Shown in pieces: positions 43,800-55,460 of a DNA stretch of 64,000 nt. The first letter of the stretch is position 1. Each line of letters starts with the position of its first letter. The position numbers and the translations under genes are program-made. The notes below the pieces were generated by a model. It did no database searches, was not told where the DNA came from, and saw only the letters and a list, made by a program, of their open reading frames with translations. The DNA comes from Septoria linicola (Eukaryota; Ascomycota; Dothideomycetes; Mycosphaerellales; Mycosphaerellaceae), in contig CP099419.1 of the NCBI GenBank assembly GCA_024114885.1, positions 3,720,001 to 3,784,000 of the forward strand, given 5' to 3'.

Positions 43800-46700
43800 T
43801 TCTTTAAGCTCCGTTAGTAGCTAGCGTATATAACTCTCCCTTTCTTCTTAAGTTATTACTAATAGCTTACTAATAAAGATCTACGGATACTTGTACCTAG
43901 GTAGAAGGCCTAGTTCTATAACCTTCTCTATCGGTAGCGGTACTTCTTCTAGTTTAATCTAATCCGGAACTAGCTTTAGGTTTTCTTATAGAAAGATATA
44001 TTTCTTAAGGTCTATTCTCTTATAGATATACTCCTGTTTTAAGCTATCTAGTTCCTTAAGCTTATACGATATACCTCTCTATAATACTTTAGATACCCTA
44101 AAAGGGCCTTCTTATCTAAACGTAAGCTTATAAGAGAAGCTAGTTTTTAACTTAGAGCGGTATACTAATACGAGATCTCTTTTCTTTAGTATAGTAAGGT
44201 CTATACGGTAATGTTTATCGAAGTACGCCTTGTTCTACTCTCGGAGACGCTATTAACGTAGTCGTTCTTCTTCTACGGTCGTTTCTATAGCTTCTAGGGC
44301 TTGAGCTCGAATTATAAGAAGCTCTACTCTAGTCTTAACCTTGCCCTAATCTATAATCTAGAAGGTGCGGTGTTCTAGTTCGATTAGTAGTACTATGTCA
44401 CGCCTAATTATTACTTCCGATAGCGTTAGGCCGGTAGTAGAGACTATTATCGTTCTTTCCGCCTATAATACTACTAGAATATAGTCCCTAATCGAATAAA
44501 GACTACTATTAGAGAGCTTTAAGTAAGCGTCTAATATCGTCTTATAGCCGACTTTAACGATAGCGTTAGACTAAGAGTAGTATAGCGAGATATTAATACG
44601 CTTAACACTATACGATAGTAGTAGCTTCTCTACGTTACTAAGGTTAGTCTTATAGTTGTCGAGGATAACTTCTATAGTAGTACCCTACTAGTAAAAGATC
44701 TCTTCCTATATAAACCTTACTATCTATACTAAGGAGATACTCTTCGCTAGGTACTAGAACATACGTACTTCTAGCTAGCGCGATAGAGATTCGCGTATAA
44801 CTATTAACGAACAGTTCTTCGAGACATATAAGCTATCGATATACTACCGCTAGCCGACCGTAACTTAGAGTAGGATTTATAGCTCTCTAGGTACCTATCT
44901 CTTATACCGAAGACTATAAATAGTATATTACTAAATAGCGAGCGAGATTTAAGCCTAAACCCTATCCTACTACTATCGTTTCTAGATAAGATTATACGTC
45001 TATTTAGCGCTACGATAACCGTTCTTATAATAGTATACCTTAATAATACAAGCTCGCGCTTTAGGTTTATTAATAACTCGCTATAAGGGTCTAGCTACTC
45101 GCTCTTAGCGCTAGAGCTAGTTGTTTTTAATATAAAACAGCCGACACTTCTTTCTTAACTACTTATACTCGTTATTAGAAACTCTCTTAGGTCTTTATAT
45201 TCGTATAAGCACGAAAGCGATATTTATTAACTCTTAAGAGTAGATTCTATTAATCGTAGGTAGCTCGCTCTAAATCACCTATATAGAGAAAGCGTTAACG
45301 TAAAAGATATCGAAGAATTGCTCGTTAATTATTAGATCTACGTCTTCTTCCTATTCTATAGCCTCTATATCTTTAGGCGTAGTAGGCTTCCTTAATAACG
45401 AATCTAGAGCTATATACTTCTTACTAGGAACATATATAACGTTAAAGTCGAAGAGGTAGATCTATACTAGCTAGCGCGTTATTACTATATTCGGCAAATT
45501 AGAGGCAGCCTTATTAAGCTAGTAAACGAGGGTATTTATATTAATCTCTAGTTAGAAGTATACTCCGAATAGCTATAGTTTCAGCTTCTTTAATACCTTT
45601 AGTATACTAAGGTATTCGCGCTTTCTAGTATCGTACTTAACTTCTACTAGGTTAAATAGGCTAGACTTATATCGAACTAGATAGTAGAGAAGTAACTCGT
45701 CTCGATTATATTAGGAAAGCGTATATCTCTAACCTTTACTACTCGAATCTACGCCTACGATAATAAGTCCTACCTCTTCTCTATAGTTAAGAGTAACTAG
45801 GGCTAAGGCTGAAACTAGTGCCTTTAAGACGACGTCTTTAGCTAGTTAGTATTCGGTAGTCTATTAAAACTTAGTATTCTTCTATAAGAGTTTAAATAGC
45901 GGAGTAAGGATAATTATAAAACCTTTAACCTAGACGCGGTAGTATATAACTACGCCGAGGAAGATTCGAACCTCCTTCTGATTTTCTAGCGTCGGCTATT
46001 TCTTAATCTTCGCTACTCTCGTGAAGTCTAGATAGCGACTATCGATACTAGTAAGGTAACTAACGATTACTAGTTATTCGTAATAGAGCTATAGCTTATT
46101 AAAAGCTACAGTTATATTAGCTCGTTCTATATTATAGAGAACGTCGTCTATAGCTATAATATATTTAATAACGTAACGGCGAAGGCTAGGTTTAACCTCT
46201 TTACTATCGTACTTCGTCTTAGGCCCTTTAATACCGATATTATTAAGGAACGGCTATACTTTATACGAGACATGCTCTATAAGCACTTGATTAATAATAC
46301 GAACGAACTAGGTAACAGAATTCGTAGCTCCTTATAGTAACGTTGTCTACCGTAACAAGCCTAGTAGTAAGTTAAAGCCTATAAGGTCTCTATATGATTT
46401 ATCGAGTAGGATTTAGTTATATCTAGAGAAGATATTAACTAACGAGGCTAGCGCGTAACCGGCAAAGTTCTTAGAGAAACCCTTAGCGTTAAGTAGTAAG
46501 TTCGAATCTCTTATAGTAACTTAATTAAACTTCTAAGCTACGTTAATTAACCGATACTTCTTTAGCTTACCTACCTCTATCTTCTTACTAATAAGGAAGT
46601 ACGGGTTTCGATAGGCACTATAGTATAGCTTAAGAGTTCTAGCTTAGATTTATTATCTTAGTATATCCTCTACGATATATTATAGCGATAGGTTTAGCTT

Positions 46701-47529
46701 GAAGCCTAGATACTACTATAGCTCGTAAGGAACTGTCTAAATCTTCTATAGTAGAGTAATATTAGGATTAATTCGGCCTAAATACGTAAAGTCCTACGTA
46801 AAGGTAGCTTCTCGATTCCTTAGTATATAGTATAACAAATCTAGCTCTTTTAGTAGTAGTTCTATACTAGGTTTAAACTTTATAAGCTGTTCGGGCGTTA
46901 GGCGTAATCTAGGCTCGATCGTCGAGAACCTCTTAGTTAAGTACTTACTATTATAAGGTCTAGTGCTAGGTAGTATAGCTACTTCCTTCTTAATATAAGT
47001 CCGTTACTAGTTCTTTAATCCGCTAGGGTTTAAGCTATTAGTTATAGTAATATCGGCATTTACTAGTTTAATCTTATTAGTAACTCGCTTATAAAGAGTA
47101 TAGGCGCTAATATAATTATCTAGCTTCCGCTACCCCGTAGCTTCTTTGTTATAAGCTTTCTCTACTACTATATTAATAGTAGCCGAGATAACGTACGTCT
47201 CCTCGCTAAGCTCGTTATCTACTTTATCGGAGATAACCTCGTTATAGGGTCTAGGTTCTTAGATAGCTAGCTCCGCCTCTCTAAGCTTCCTATAGGTAAT
47301 TATCAAGTATTCGCTCTTATAATTTGAACCCTAGCTCGATTAAGATACTAGTATAGTATCGTTAAAACTATACCTAATACCCTAGTATAAGTCTCGCTCG
47401 CTAGTATAAGCTAGCTTAGCTTCGCTAGTAGCTAGTAGAAGCTTCTTAAGTCGACTATTTTAGCTGAATTTAGCGATATTACCTTTAACGGCCGCTACTA
47501 CGAGATAGTCGTACTATGTTTAAGTCTAG
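43800..47529 (-). pseudogene. Gypsy-X1 pol: RT, RNase H, integrase, RIP-broken
   Basis: - strand. The RT palm is near 46,640-46,540 (NPYFLISKKIEVGKLKKYRLI); SRYNQILLDKSYRDLIGF is near 46,430-46,370; G.TNSVTQFVRIIN.VL is near 46,335-46,290. The catalytic box is FLNNIGIKGPK near 46,257-46,222, where the family has FLDDIGVKGPK, so both Asp are now Asn. RNase H is near 45,700-45,390 (KREYLSILKVLKKLKL.LFGVYF, then TLVY.LNKAASNLPN). The integrase core is near 44,670-44,450 (EVILDNYKTN...NISLYYS.SNAIVKVGYKTILDA), followed by a C-terminal module near 44,180-44,060 (LKKRDLVLVYRSKL...KLTFRQEGPFRVSKVL). The N-terminal half of the gene lies across X2, at 55,461 onward. Confidence 0.92.
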
Positions 47530-47533
47530 CTAT

Positions 47534-47813
47534 TAATAGATAATAACTACTCTAATACTAACCTCCTAGGCAGGTATAAGAGTAGTCGCTATAGAACAAG
47601 ACCTGTTCGGAGAGTAATAGTCTTGTAATACGTATATTGACTAGTAGTAACGAGCTTAAAATAGTAGCCCTAGGACTAAGAGCCTTATACTAGGACCGTA
47701 GGACATTAAATTAATTAAGTAGAGTAAATATTGCTATCTTAGAAACGAGCTACTACCTTGCTTTTATACTAAAACTGCTAAGTACGGTATATTAGTAGGC
47801 CTTTGCCTTACTA
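47534..47813 (-). repeat. Gypsy-X2 3' LTR (280 bp)
   Basis: TAATAGATAA...GCCTTACTA on the + strand; preceded by ctat (47530-47533). Confidence 0.92.
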
Positions 47814-48769
47814 ATCCTCTCTTTCTTAGTATCTAACTAGATACCTAACTACCTATAGAGCCTTCTTAGAATTACTTAAAACTAGCTAGTTTTCCTATTA
47901 AAGTCTATTAAACTTTCAATTAGAGGCCTATTAAATAGTTACCTTTTCTAACGACAACTACTAAAAACATTTTCTTAGATCCGATTATTATTCGCTAGAC
48001 GCTACTCTTCTACTATATTCTTAGAGATCTCCTTAGAAACAGCGCCTCTCTTCTTTAATACTAATACTTCTAAGTTACTATCTATACTTATAAAACTGGC
48101 TTTGCTAAATATATACTCCTTAATGTCTATAGCTATAGCGTAGGCAGTATCGAATTAAGCTTTAGCCGTAGTCTACTATTTAGCTATATAGACCTTAAAC
48201 TCCTCCTTACTTATACTAAAGAGCTTCTTTATTTCTATACTTACTACCTAATCCGCTTATAGAACTCGGCCTACTAAGGTATCGGAAATCGGGCCTAGGC
48301 TAGTTAATAGTACCTTAGTAGCGAAAGGTTTTATTACTCGTATAGGGTATATAGTGCCTAAAGCTGTAAAGGGCATTCGTTCGTAATAGAGATATACGCT
48401 ATAGACTATAGAAACGTTAATATAATTACTATTAGGTAACTTATCTAATACTTAACTATTAGGGTAGGCTAGAAACACTATTAGAATTATACGATACTCT
48501 TCGTCTATACGAGTATACCGCTAAGAGAGGTAGGAGTACGAAATAACTAGCGAGCCCGTATTAGTATAAAGGTTCTTCTAACTAAGGTTAAGGTTAGCTT
48601 TTATATTATTAGTAATTACCGGAGCTATAGTCTCGACGAAGCCTATACTATAGCTTTGCTTATTAGAGATAATACGCCTCGCTAGCTACTTTGCCTCCTT
48701 AGGGTTAAAGAGCCCGTTACTAACCGCGTTAGAGGTTAGTAAAAGTCGTCCTCTATCGCTAGTATCGTC

Positions 48770-48795
48770 TAGAGAGATCGTAATAGGCAGCTCGC
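48770..48795. other. Gypsy-X2 deletion junction
   Basis: The sequence passes from the extra frame (ctagagagatcgta) straight into the RNase H side of pol (ggcagctcgctctaaa). Both X1 parents carry 'atcgta' at the break (39929-39934 and 45253-45258), and X2 has three extra bases. This suggests a microhomology-mediated deletion or template jump. Confidence 0.75.
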
Positions 48796-51060
48796 TCTAA
48801 ATCACCTATATAGAGAAAGCGTTAACGTAAAAGGTATCGAAGAATTACTCGTTAATTATTAGATCTACGTCTTCTTCCTATTCTATAGCCTCTATATCTT
48901 TAGGCGTAGTAGGCTTCCTTAATAACGAATCCGGAGCTATATACTTCTTACTAGGAATATATATAACGTTAAAGTCGAAGAGGTGGATCTATACTAGCTA
49001 GCGCGTTATTACTATATTCGGTAAATTAGAGGCAGCCTTATTAAGCTAGTAAACGAGGGTATTTATATTAATCTCTAGTTAGAAGTATACTCTGAACAGC
49101 TATAGTTTTAGCTTCTTTAATACCTTTAGTATACTAAGGCATTCGCGCTTTCTAGTATCGTACTTAACTTCTACTAGGTTAAACAGGCCGGACTTATATC
49201 GAACTAGATAGTAGAGAAGCGGCTCGTCTCGATTATATTAGGAAAGCGTATATTCTTAACCTTTGCCGCTCGAATCTACGCCTACGATAATAAGTCCTAC
49301 CTCTTCTCTATAGTTAAGAGTAACTAGGGCTAGAGCTGAAACTAGTGCCTTTAAGACGACGTCTTTAGCTAGTTAGTATTCGGTAGTCTATTAAAACTTA
49401 GTATCCTTCTATAAGAGTTTAAATAGTAGAGTAAGGATAATCGTAAAACCTTTAACCTAGACGTAGTAGTACGTAACTACGCCGAGGAAGATTCGAACCT
49501 CCTTCTGATTTTCTAGCGTCGGCTATTTCTTAATCTTCGCTACTCTCGTAAAGTCTAGATAGCGACTATCGATACTAGTAAGGTAACTAACGATTACTAG
49601 TTGTTCGTAATAGAGCTATAGCTTGTCAAAAGCTACGGTTATATTAGCTCGTTCTATATTATAGAGAACGTCGTCTATAGCTATAATGTATTTAATAACG
49701 TAATAGTAGAGGCTAGGTTTAACCTCTTTACTATCGTACTTCGTCTTAGGCCCTTTAATACTAATATTATTAAGGAACGGCTATGCCTTATACGAGACAT
49801 ACTCTATAAGTACTTGATTAATAATACGAACGAACTAAGTAATAGAATTCGTAGCTCCTTATAGTAACGTTATCTACCGTAACAAGCCTAGTAGTAAGTT
49901 AAAGCCTATAAGGTCTCTATATAATTCATCGAGTAGGATTTAGTTATATCTAGAGAAGATATTAACTAACGAGGCTAGCGCGTAACCGGTAAAGTCCTTA
50001 GAGAAACCCTTAGCGTCGGGTAGTAAGTTCGAATCTCTTACGGTAACTTGATTAAACTTCTAAGCTACGTTAATTAACTAATACTTCTTTGGCTTACCTA
50101 CCTCTGTCTTCTTACTAATAAGGAAGTACAGGTTTTAATAGGCACCGTAGTATAGCTTAAGAGTTCTAGCTTAGATTCGTTGTCTTAGTATGTCCTCTAC
50201 GATATATCGTAGCGATAGGTTTAGCTTAAAGCCTAGATACTACTATAGCTCGTAGGGAACTGTCTGAATCTTCTATAGTAGAGTAATATTAGGATTAATT
50301 CGGCCTAAATACGTAAAGTCCTACGTAAAGGCAGCTTCTCGATTCCTTAGTATATAGTATAACAAATCTAGCTCTTTTAGTAGTAGTTCTATACTAGGTT
50401 TGAACTTTATAAGCTGTTTAGGCGTTAGGCGTAATCTAGGCTCGATCGTCGAGAACCTCTTAGTTAAGTACTTACTATTATAAGGTCTAGTACTAGGTAG
50501 TATAGCTACTTCCTTCTTAATATAAGTCCGTCGCTAGTCTTTTAATCTACTAGGGTTTAAGCTATTAGTTATAGTAATGTCGGTATTTACCGGTTTAATC
50601 TTATTAGTAACTCGCTTATAAAGAGTATAGGCGCTAATATAATTATCTAGCTTCCGCTACCCCGTAGCTTCTTTATTACGAGCTTTCTCCGCTACTATAT
50701 TAATAGCGGCTAAGATAACGTACGTCTCCTCGCTAAGCTCGTCGTCTACTTTATCGGAGATAACCTCGTTATAGGGTCCGGGTTCTTAGACAGCTAGCTC
50801 CGCCTCTCTAAGCTTCCTATAGGCAATTATCAAGTATTCGCTCTCGTAATTTAAACTCTAGCTCGATTAAGACACTAGTATAGTATCGTTAAAACTATAC
50901 CTAATACCCTAGTACAAGTCTCGCTCGCTAGTATAAGCTAGCTTAGCTTCGCCGGTAGCTAGTAGAAGCTTCTTAAGTCGACTATTTTAGCTGAATTTAG
51001 CGATATTACCTTTAACGGCTACTACTACGAGATAGTCGTACTATATTTAAGTCTAGCTAT
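48796..51060 (-). pseudogene. Gypsy-X2 RT and RNase H, RIP-broken
   Basis: Collinear with X1 45,262-47,528. The RT catalytic box is again FLNNIG (near 49,784-49,756), with Asp->Asn at both positions. It has slightly fewer RIP changes than X1 in places (for example a retained ATG in the Y..DVL segment). The integrase is missing because of the internal deletion. Confidence 0.88.
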
Positions 51061-51300
51061 AATTAACCCGTCTTAACAGTTCGAGCTACTATCGTAGAGA
51101 GGTACTTTGTCTAATTAAGTCCGCTATAAAATAATCCCCGAAGTAGATTACCTTTATATACGATAACTACTACGTAAGGTAGTTAAAGACTTGATTCTCT
51201 AGGAGTTTAGAGCTATTAGTAACTATAAACGAATACTAGTACTAATCGCTTATCTATCTATACTACTAGTATAGTTTGAAGTATAGTATAGGAGGTATAA

Positions 51301-51326
51301 CGTAATTATCGTTTAAAAAGGTAACT
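51301..51326. repeat. X-family palindrome, gag-pol boundary copy (X2)
   Basis: CGTAATTATCGTTTAAAAAGGTAACTAT: same core as at 54441-54463. It lies between the RT/pol part and the gag part; X1 has it at 55701-55726. Confidence 0.5.
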
Positions 51327-51339
51327 ATAGAACGTTCTA

Positions 51340-54237
51340 CTAGCTAACCCTCCTAAGTAGAGTTTTTACCTCTAACTACTAAACCTTGTACGGAAAGGGT
51401 AGTAGAAGCTTGAAAAGCTTATAATCTCTCCTCCTACTCCTCGCTATTATAAGATCTAGAGTCCTCGATAGTATACCCTATATTCTTTAACTAATAATTA
51501 CTAAAAGTTAGAGTTTAGACACCGACTTCTACCGAACCTAGACGCGATATACGTATTAGAGCTCCTACTAAACTCGTGCCGTCGACTAGAGCTAGTTCCT
51601 CGGTACTCTAGCTTTTCCTAGTACCTGTTCTATAGTACGTATATTACTACGGCTATTAAAGCCTATAAATATAATAATATAGCTGTCTAGAGTACTAATT
51701 AAGCCCTCCTAAGAGCTATTATCGTAGTTCTTAGAAGCTAGGCGTACCCGTCGTACCTATAGTCGGCTAAGTAAGATCAGGCTATTCGCTAGTAAGACTA
51801 GAAATAGTATAGTAACTCTTACGCTAAAGGTGTCGATTAATACTTCTAGGTAGTACCTAACGAAAGTAACCTTGCCTCCGACTCCTCCTATAGTAATATT
51901 ACTAAGAGGGGTTATACCGACTTGAAGCTTCTAAACATATTCGATTAGTATAATTATTAACTTAGCCCTCTCGTCGATTAAAGACTTATAAGCTATTATT
52001 CGAGGGCCGTACTTTATAGGTACGTAGATACTTAGAATAATCTAATAGATATTATTAAATAATAAGAGGATATTATTAGTCTACTCGTAAAGCTTAGAAG
52101 TAGGCCTAGGTTTTACTATATTAATCGCTATAGTAGTAGCCTAGAAGGCCTTAATATCGGTCGCTAAAACAGCTTTTATTAGCTCCTCCGCCGTATCGTA
52201 GAAGGCTTTAGATAGTAAGAAATATACGCTAATCTTAGCTCCGCTACCTCTATTCGTACGCTTCTTTACCTAGAGCTTATTAAGCTTCTTACGTAGATCT
52301 GTATTATTTAGAACACGACCTTATAAGGAATACGACGCTCGCTCGCTATAGAGAATAATCTCTACTAAGCTTAACTAGACCTTAGATTCGAGTATTTTGT
52401 CTATCTAGAAGACGTTAGCGTTATTATTAGTATACGTAGCTCGAAGGTAGTTATCTACCCGCTTTGTCTTTAGAGGCTCCTTTACCTTCTTTCGCTTTTA
52501 AGTATACGTAGGAGCGACTAGAACTAGTAGACCGTTTAGGTAGTCGTATATCTACTTATCCTCGACCTTATCGTTATTACGTCCTTAAGTTTAAGAATCC
52601 TCTAACTCTCCTATATCTATAAGGTAAGGAGCTAGCCGGTTTTTATCTTTAACCTCTTTAATACAAGAGTAACGATAAGCGTAGGTTCTTATAGCTATAG
52701 CCTAGGTCGTAATCCGCTTCTATACTTCTATTAGCTGTTCTCCGACTAGATAAGAAGGGTTCGGGTTCCGTTTTGTCTTTACGCTATCTCTAGCTATATA
52801 GGCGCCGATTAGATCGTCCTAATCTTCCTACGTAATAGAAGCGACTTAACTAATATTAATAGGACCGTCGATACTAGCTACCTTGTTCGCTATCCTCTAC
52901 TAGCTCGCTCTTAGCGTTAATAAACGATCTACATTTTTAAGATTAATCTTTCTATAGCGCTACTCTAATACTTCTATTAATACGAATAGCTTTAGTAGTT
53001 CCTTATCCTAGTAGTACTATATCTTTTCTATACCTAAGCGAGGCGTTCTATAATATATAATACCGGTCTTTAGATCTCTATATATCAAGCTCTTAGTCTC
53101 GAACTACTATAGGTACTCGTAGTTTACGGCTATATAGCCTTCGAGCCTATATATCTAATAACCTGAAATCTTTAGAGCGATCGCTATATAGGCCTTAATT
53201 ATTAACCTATTATCTATCGTAGCTAAGTTAATCGAAATCTCCTAGCTATAAATAGGCCTTAGAATATATAGATAGTCGTAATCGTAAGACTTCGCCTACT
53301 ATCCTATCGATAGACGTAGTAGCTATAGGCCTCCTTCTTCGAGTCGACGAATTATAGCGATTACGAGGTCTTATATACTAGCGGTAATATTATCGACGCT
53401 TGCTAGTTTATAGCCTTTATAGACTACCGTTTCTCTAGCCTTAAACTTAGAGTTTAGTCTTAGGGCGGACTTCTTTACTACTTCGTATAACTACTAGACA
53501 TCCCTACCGCCTTCGTTATATACTTCTAATTTGAAGTCCTTATTACTATTAATCTAACGCTAGGCTGTCTTTAAGAGCTTACTATAATCCAAGTTACTAT
53601 TATTAAGATCTAATCTAAGATAGGCCTAGAGCCTCTTACCGAAGCGGAATAGTAGGCCTCGTATAAATAGAAGGGTACGAGAACGCTCGTCTATATACGA
53701 AATAGGCATAGTATTAGAGTAGAGTATAAACTGCCTCAAGTACTCTAAGAGATTATTATCCTCGCTATAGTCGACCTTATAAAGGTTTTCTATATAGCGG
53801 CGGTTTCCGAGCATATATATACTATCGTACTTTTAGTACTCCTTAATAATAGATTCCTTGAACTTAGCGTAGTCTCGATTATAGAAACTATTAAGGCGCT
53901 AGTATCGTCTACGTTAGACGACCGTGACCTAAGTAAGTAACTTCTCGTAAAGCTATTTATTATTATTAATAAGTAGGATAGCGTAGTTACTATATAGTAC
54001 TTTAAAACGCTTAATATACTCGGTTACGTTCTCCTTATTAAAGAAGGGATTCTAGTCTAAGCTAGGTATTAGCGGAACCTAAGCGATAATTACCTTCTAG
54101 CTTTAGGTTACTTAGATAGTCTCTATAAGTAGCTAGAACTGCGCCGTAGACAGTCTACTATTTAAGTTTAGTCCTTAAAAGATATTAGCGTTAGGGTTAA
54201 GGTTATTACCTCCTTAGTCCTTAGCTTCTATAGACAT
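51340..54237 (-). pseudogene. Gypsy-X2 gag (capsid) and downstream region, RIP-broken
   Basis: - strand frame starting at the ATG at 54237-54235 (MSIEAKDQGGNNLNPNANIF). After an N-terminal Gln/Asn-rich part, the capsid-type core follows: FFNKENVTEYIKRFKVLYSN near 54,045, the KYDSIYMLGNRRYIENLYKV segment, and LLEYLRQFILYSNTMPISYI near 53,735. The stretch 53626-53814 is free of stops. The remainder to about 51,340 is a long, poorly conserved region that I could not assign; it would include protease if the family follows the usual order. X1 has the same gene at 55,730-58,637. Confidence 0.75.
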
Positions 54238-54440
54238 ATCGTTGTCTAGTAGAGGGAATAAAGTAAAAGTAGGTAGTAGCTTTACTAGTAATCTCTGAAT
54301 TTGCTTATTAAGCTAGTTAGATAAGCTACTGTCTAGTATTGTAGGCCGGCTAGTAGATACTAATTTACTTATAGAGCTCGTTCGAAGATGTTCTAAGAGT
54401 ATGTTATACTCTTCTTAATCAAGGTTTTTAAATAAAATAT

Positions 54441-54463
54441 AGTTGTCGTTTAAAACGATAACT
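54441..54463. repeat. X-family palindrome in the 5' leader (X2)
   Basis: AGTTGTCGTTTAAAACGATAACT, nearly perfect after undoing RIP, about 200 bp upstream of the gag ATG. X1 carries it at 58841-58863. Confidence 0.7.
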
Positions 54464-55176
54464 AAAAAACAAGAGTCTAATATTTTATTAGCCGTCTAAA
54501 GGTAAATCGTTAATCTTTTCTTATAATACCGGGGCTGTATTAATTATACCTAATAAGCAAGGCATGTCGTGTCGTATAGTTCGACCGTTTATAGCTAGGC
54601 GCGTCCGTCTTACTTATTCGAGTAATCCGCTATATAACTATAGTAGTACAATATTACGTTAGCCTATACTATATACTAGGTCCGGGGCCTTAGACGTAAT
54701 TAGTATCCTTAGCTAAACGATTAGCGTATAACGCCGTACTAAGGCTTATTCTAAGCGATCTATATACTAGAGAATACGAGATTGCCTAGACGGGTCTAGC
54801 CTATCCTATAGCCTTTACGCTATCTAAACGAGGGCGTTTTTATACTAAACCGGAGTCTAATCGAAGACTATTATAGGTATAGAGACCCTAAGTAAATCTC
54901 CGATATAGTAAGTCGCCTTACTATCTATACGACAATTACCGAATAGATCCGTACTAAGAGGTACTAGAGGTTTATAACTTTTCCGAGTTAGAGCGATGTC
55001 TATATTCTAGGGGCTTCTACGTTATTATAGCCTTTTAAGTCGCCTCTTACGTAGGCTCCTTTAGGCCTCTTATTAATATTTATAGTATATTAGTTCTCGC
55101 TTTAAGGCTACCTTCTACCCTCTACGCTTCTAGTCCTAGTATAAGAGAGAAGAGATAGCTCTACCTTCGGCTCTAT
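54464..55176. other. Gypsy-X2 5' leader
   Basis: About 0.7 kb between the 5' LTR and the palindrome. No frame was recognised. The bases next to the LTR on the - strand (ATAGAGCCGAAGGTAGAGC) should be the primer-binding site, but I cannot match them to a tRNA with confidence. X1 has the same leader at 58,864-59,576. Confidence 0.5.
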
Positions 55177-55456
55177 TAATAGATAATAACTACCCTAACA
55201 CTAACCCCCTAGGTAGGTATAAGAGTAGTCGCTATAGAACAAGACCTATTCGGAGAGTAATAGTCTTGTAATACGTGTGTTAACTAGTAGTAACGAGCTT
55301 AAAATAGTAGCCCTAGGACTAAGAGCCTTATACTAGGACCGTAGGACATTGAATTGATTAAGTAGAGTAAATATTACTATCTTAGAAACGAGCTACTACC
55401 TTACTTTTGTACTAAAACTACTAAGCATAGTATATTAGTAGTCCTTTGCCTTACTA
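55177..55456 (-). repeat. Gypsy-X2 5' LTR (280 bp)
   Basis: Same LTR, followed by ctat (55457-55460), the second copy of the target-site duplication. Confidence 0.92.
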
Positions 55457-55460
55457 CTAT

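Larger units (their letters stand above)
47534..55456 (-). mobile_element. Gypsy-X2: internally deleted X-family element, 7.9 kb, nested in X1
   Basis: 280-bp LTRs at 47534-47813 and 55177-55456 with the 4-bp duplication ctat on both sides. X1 sequence is continuous across it (gtctagctat | aattaacccg). Compared with X1 it lacks about 5.3 kb: sequence equal to X1 39,935-45,258 is missing at 48,782. The integrase, divergent frame and most of the extra frame are therefore gone. Gag and RT/RNase H remain, RIP-broken. Confidence 0.93.

Noticed and set aside
53626..53814. Clean 62-codon ORF as a separate gene
   Set aside because: It is an internal stretch of the X2 gag frame, which starts at the ATG at 54237.
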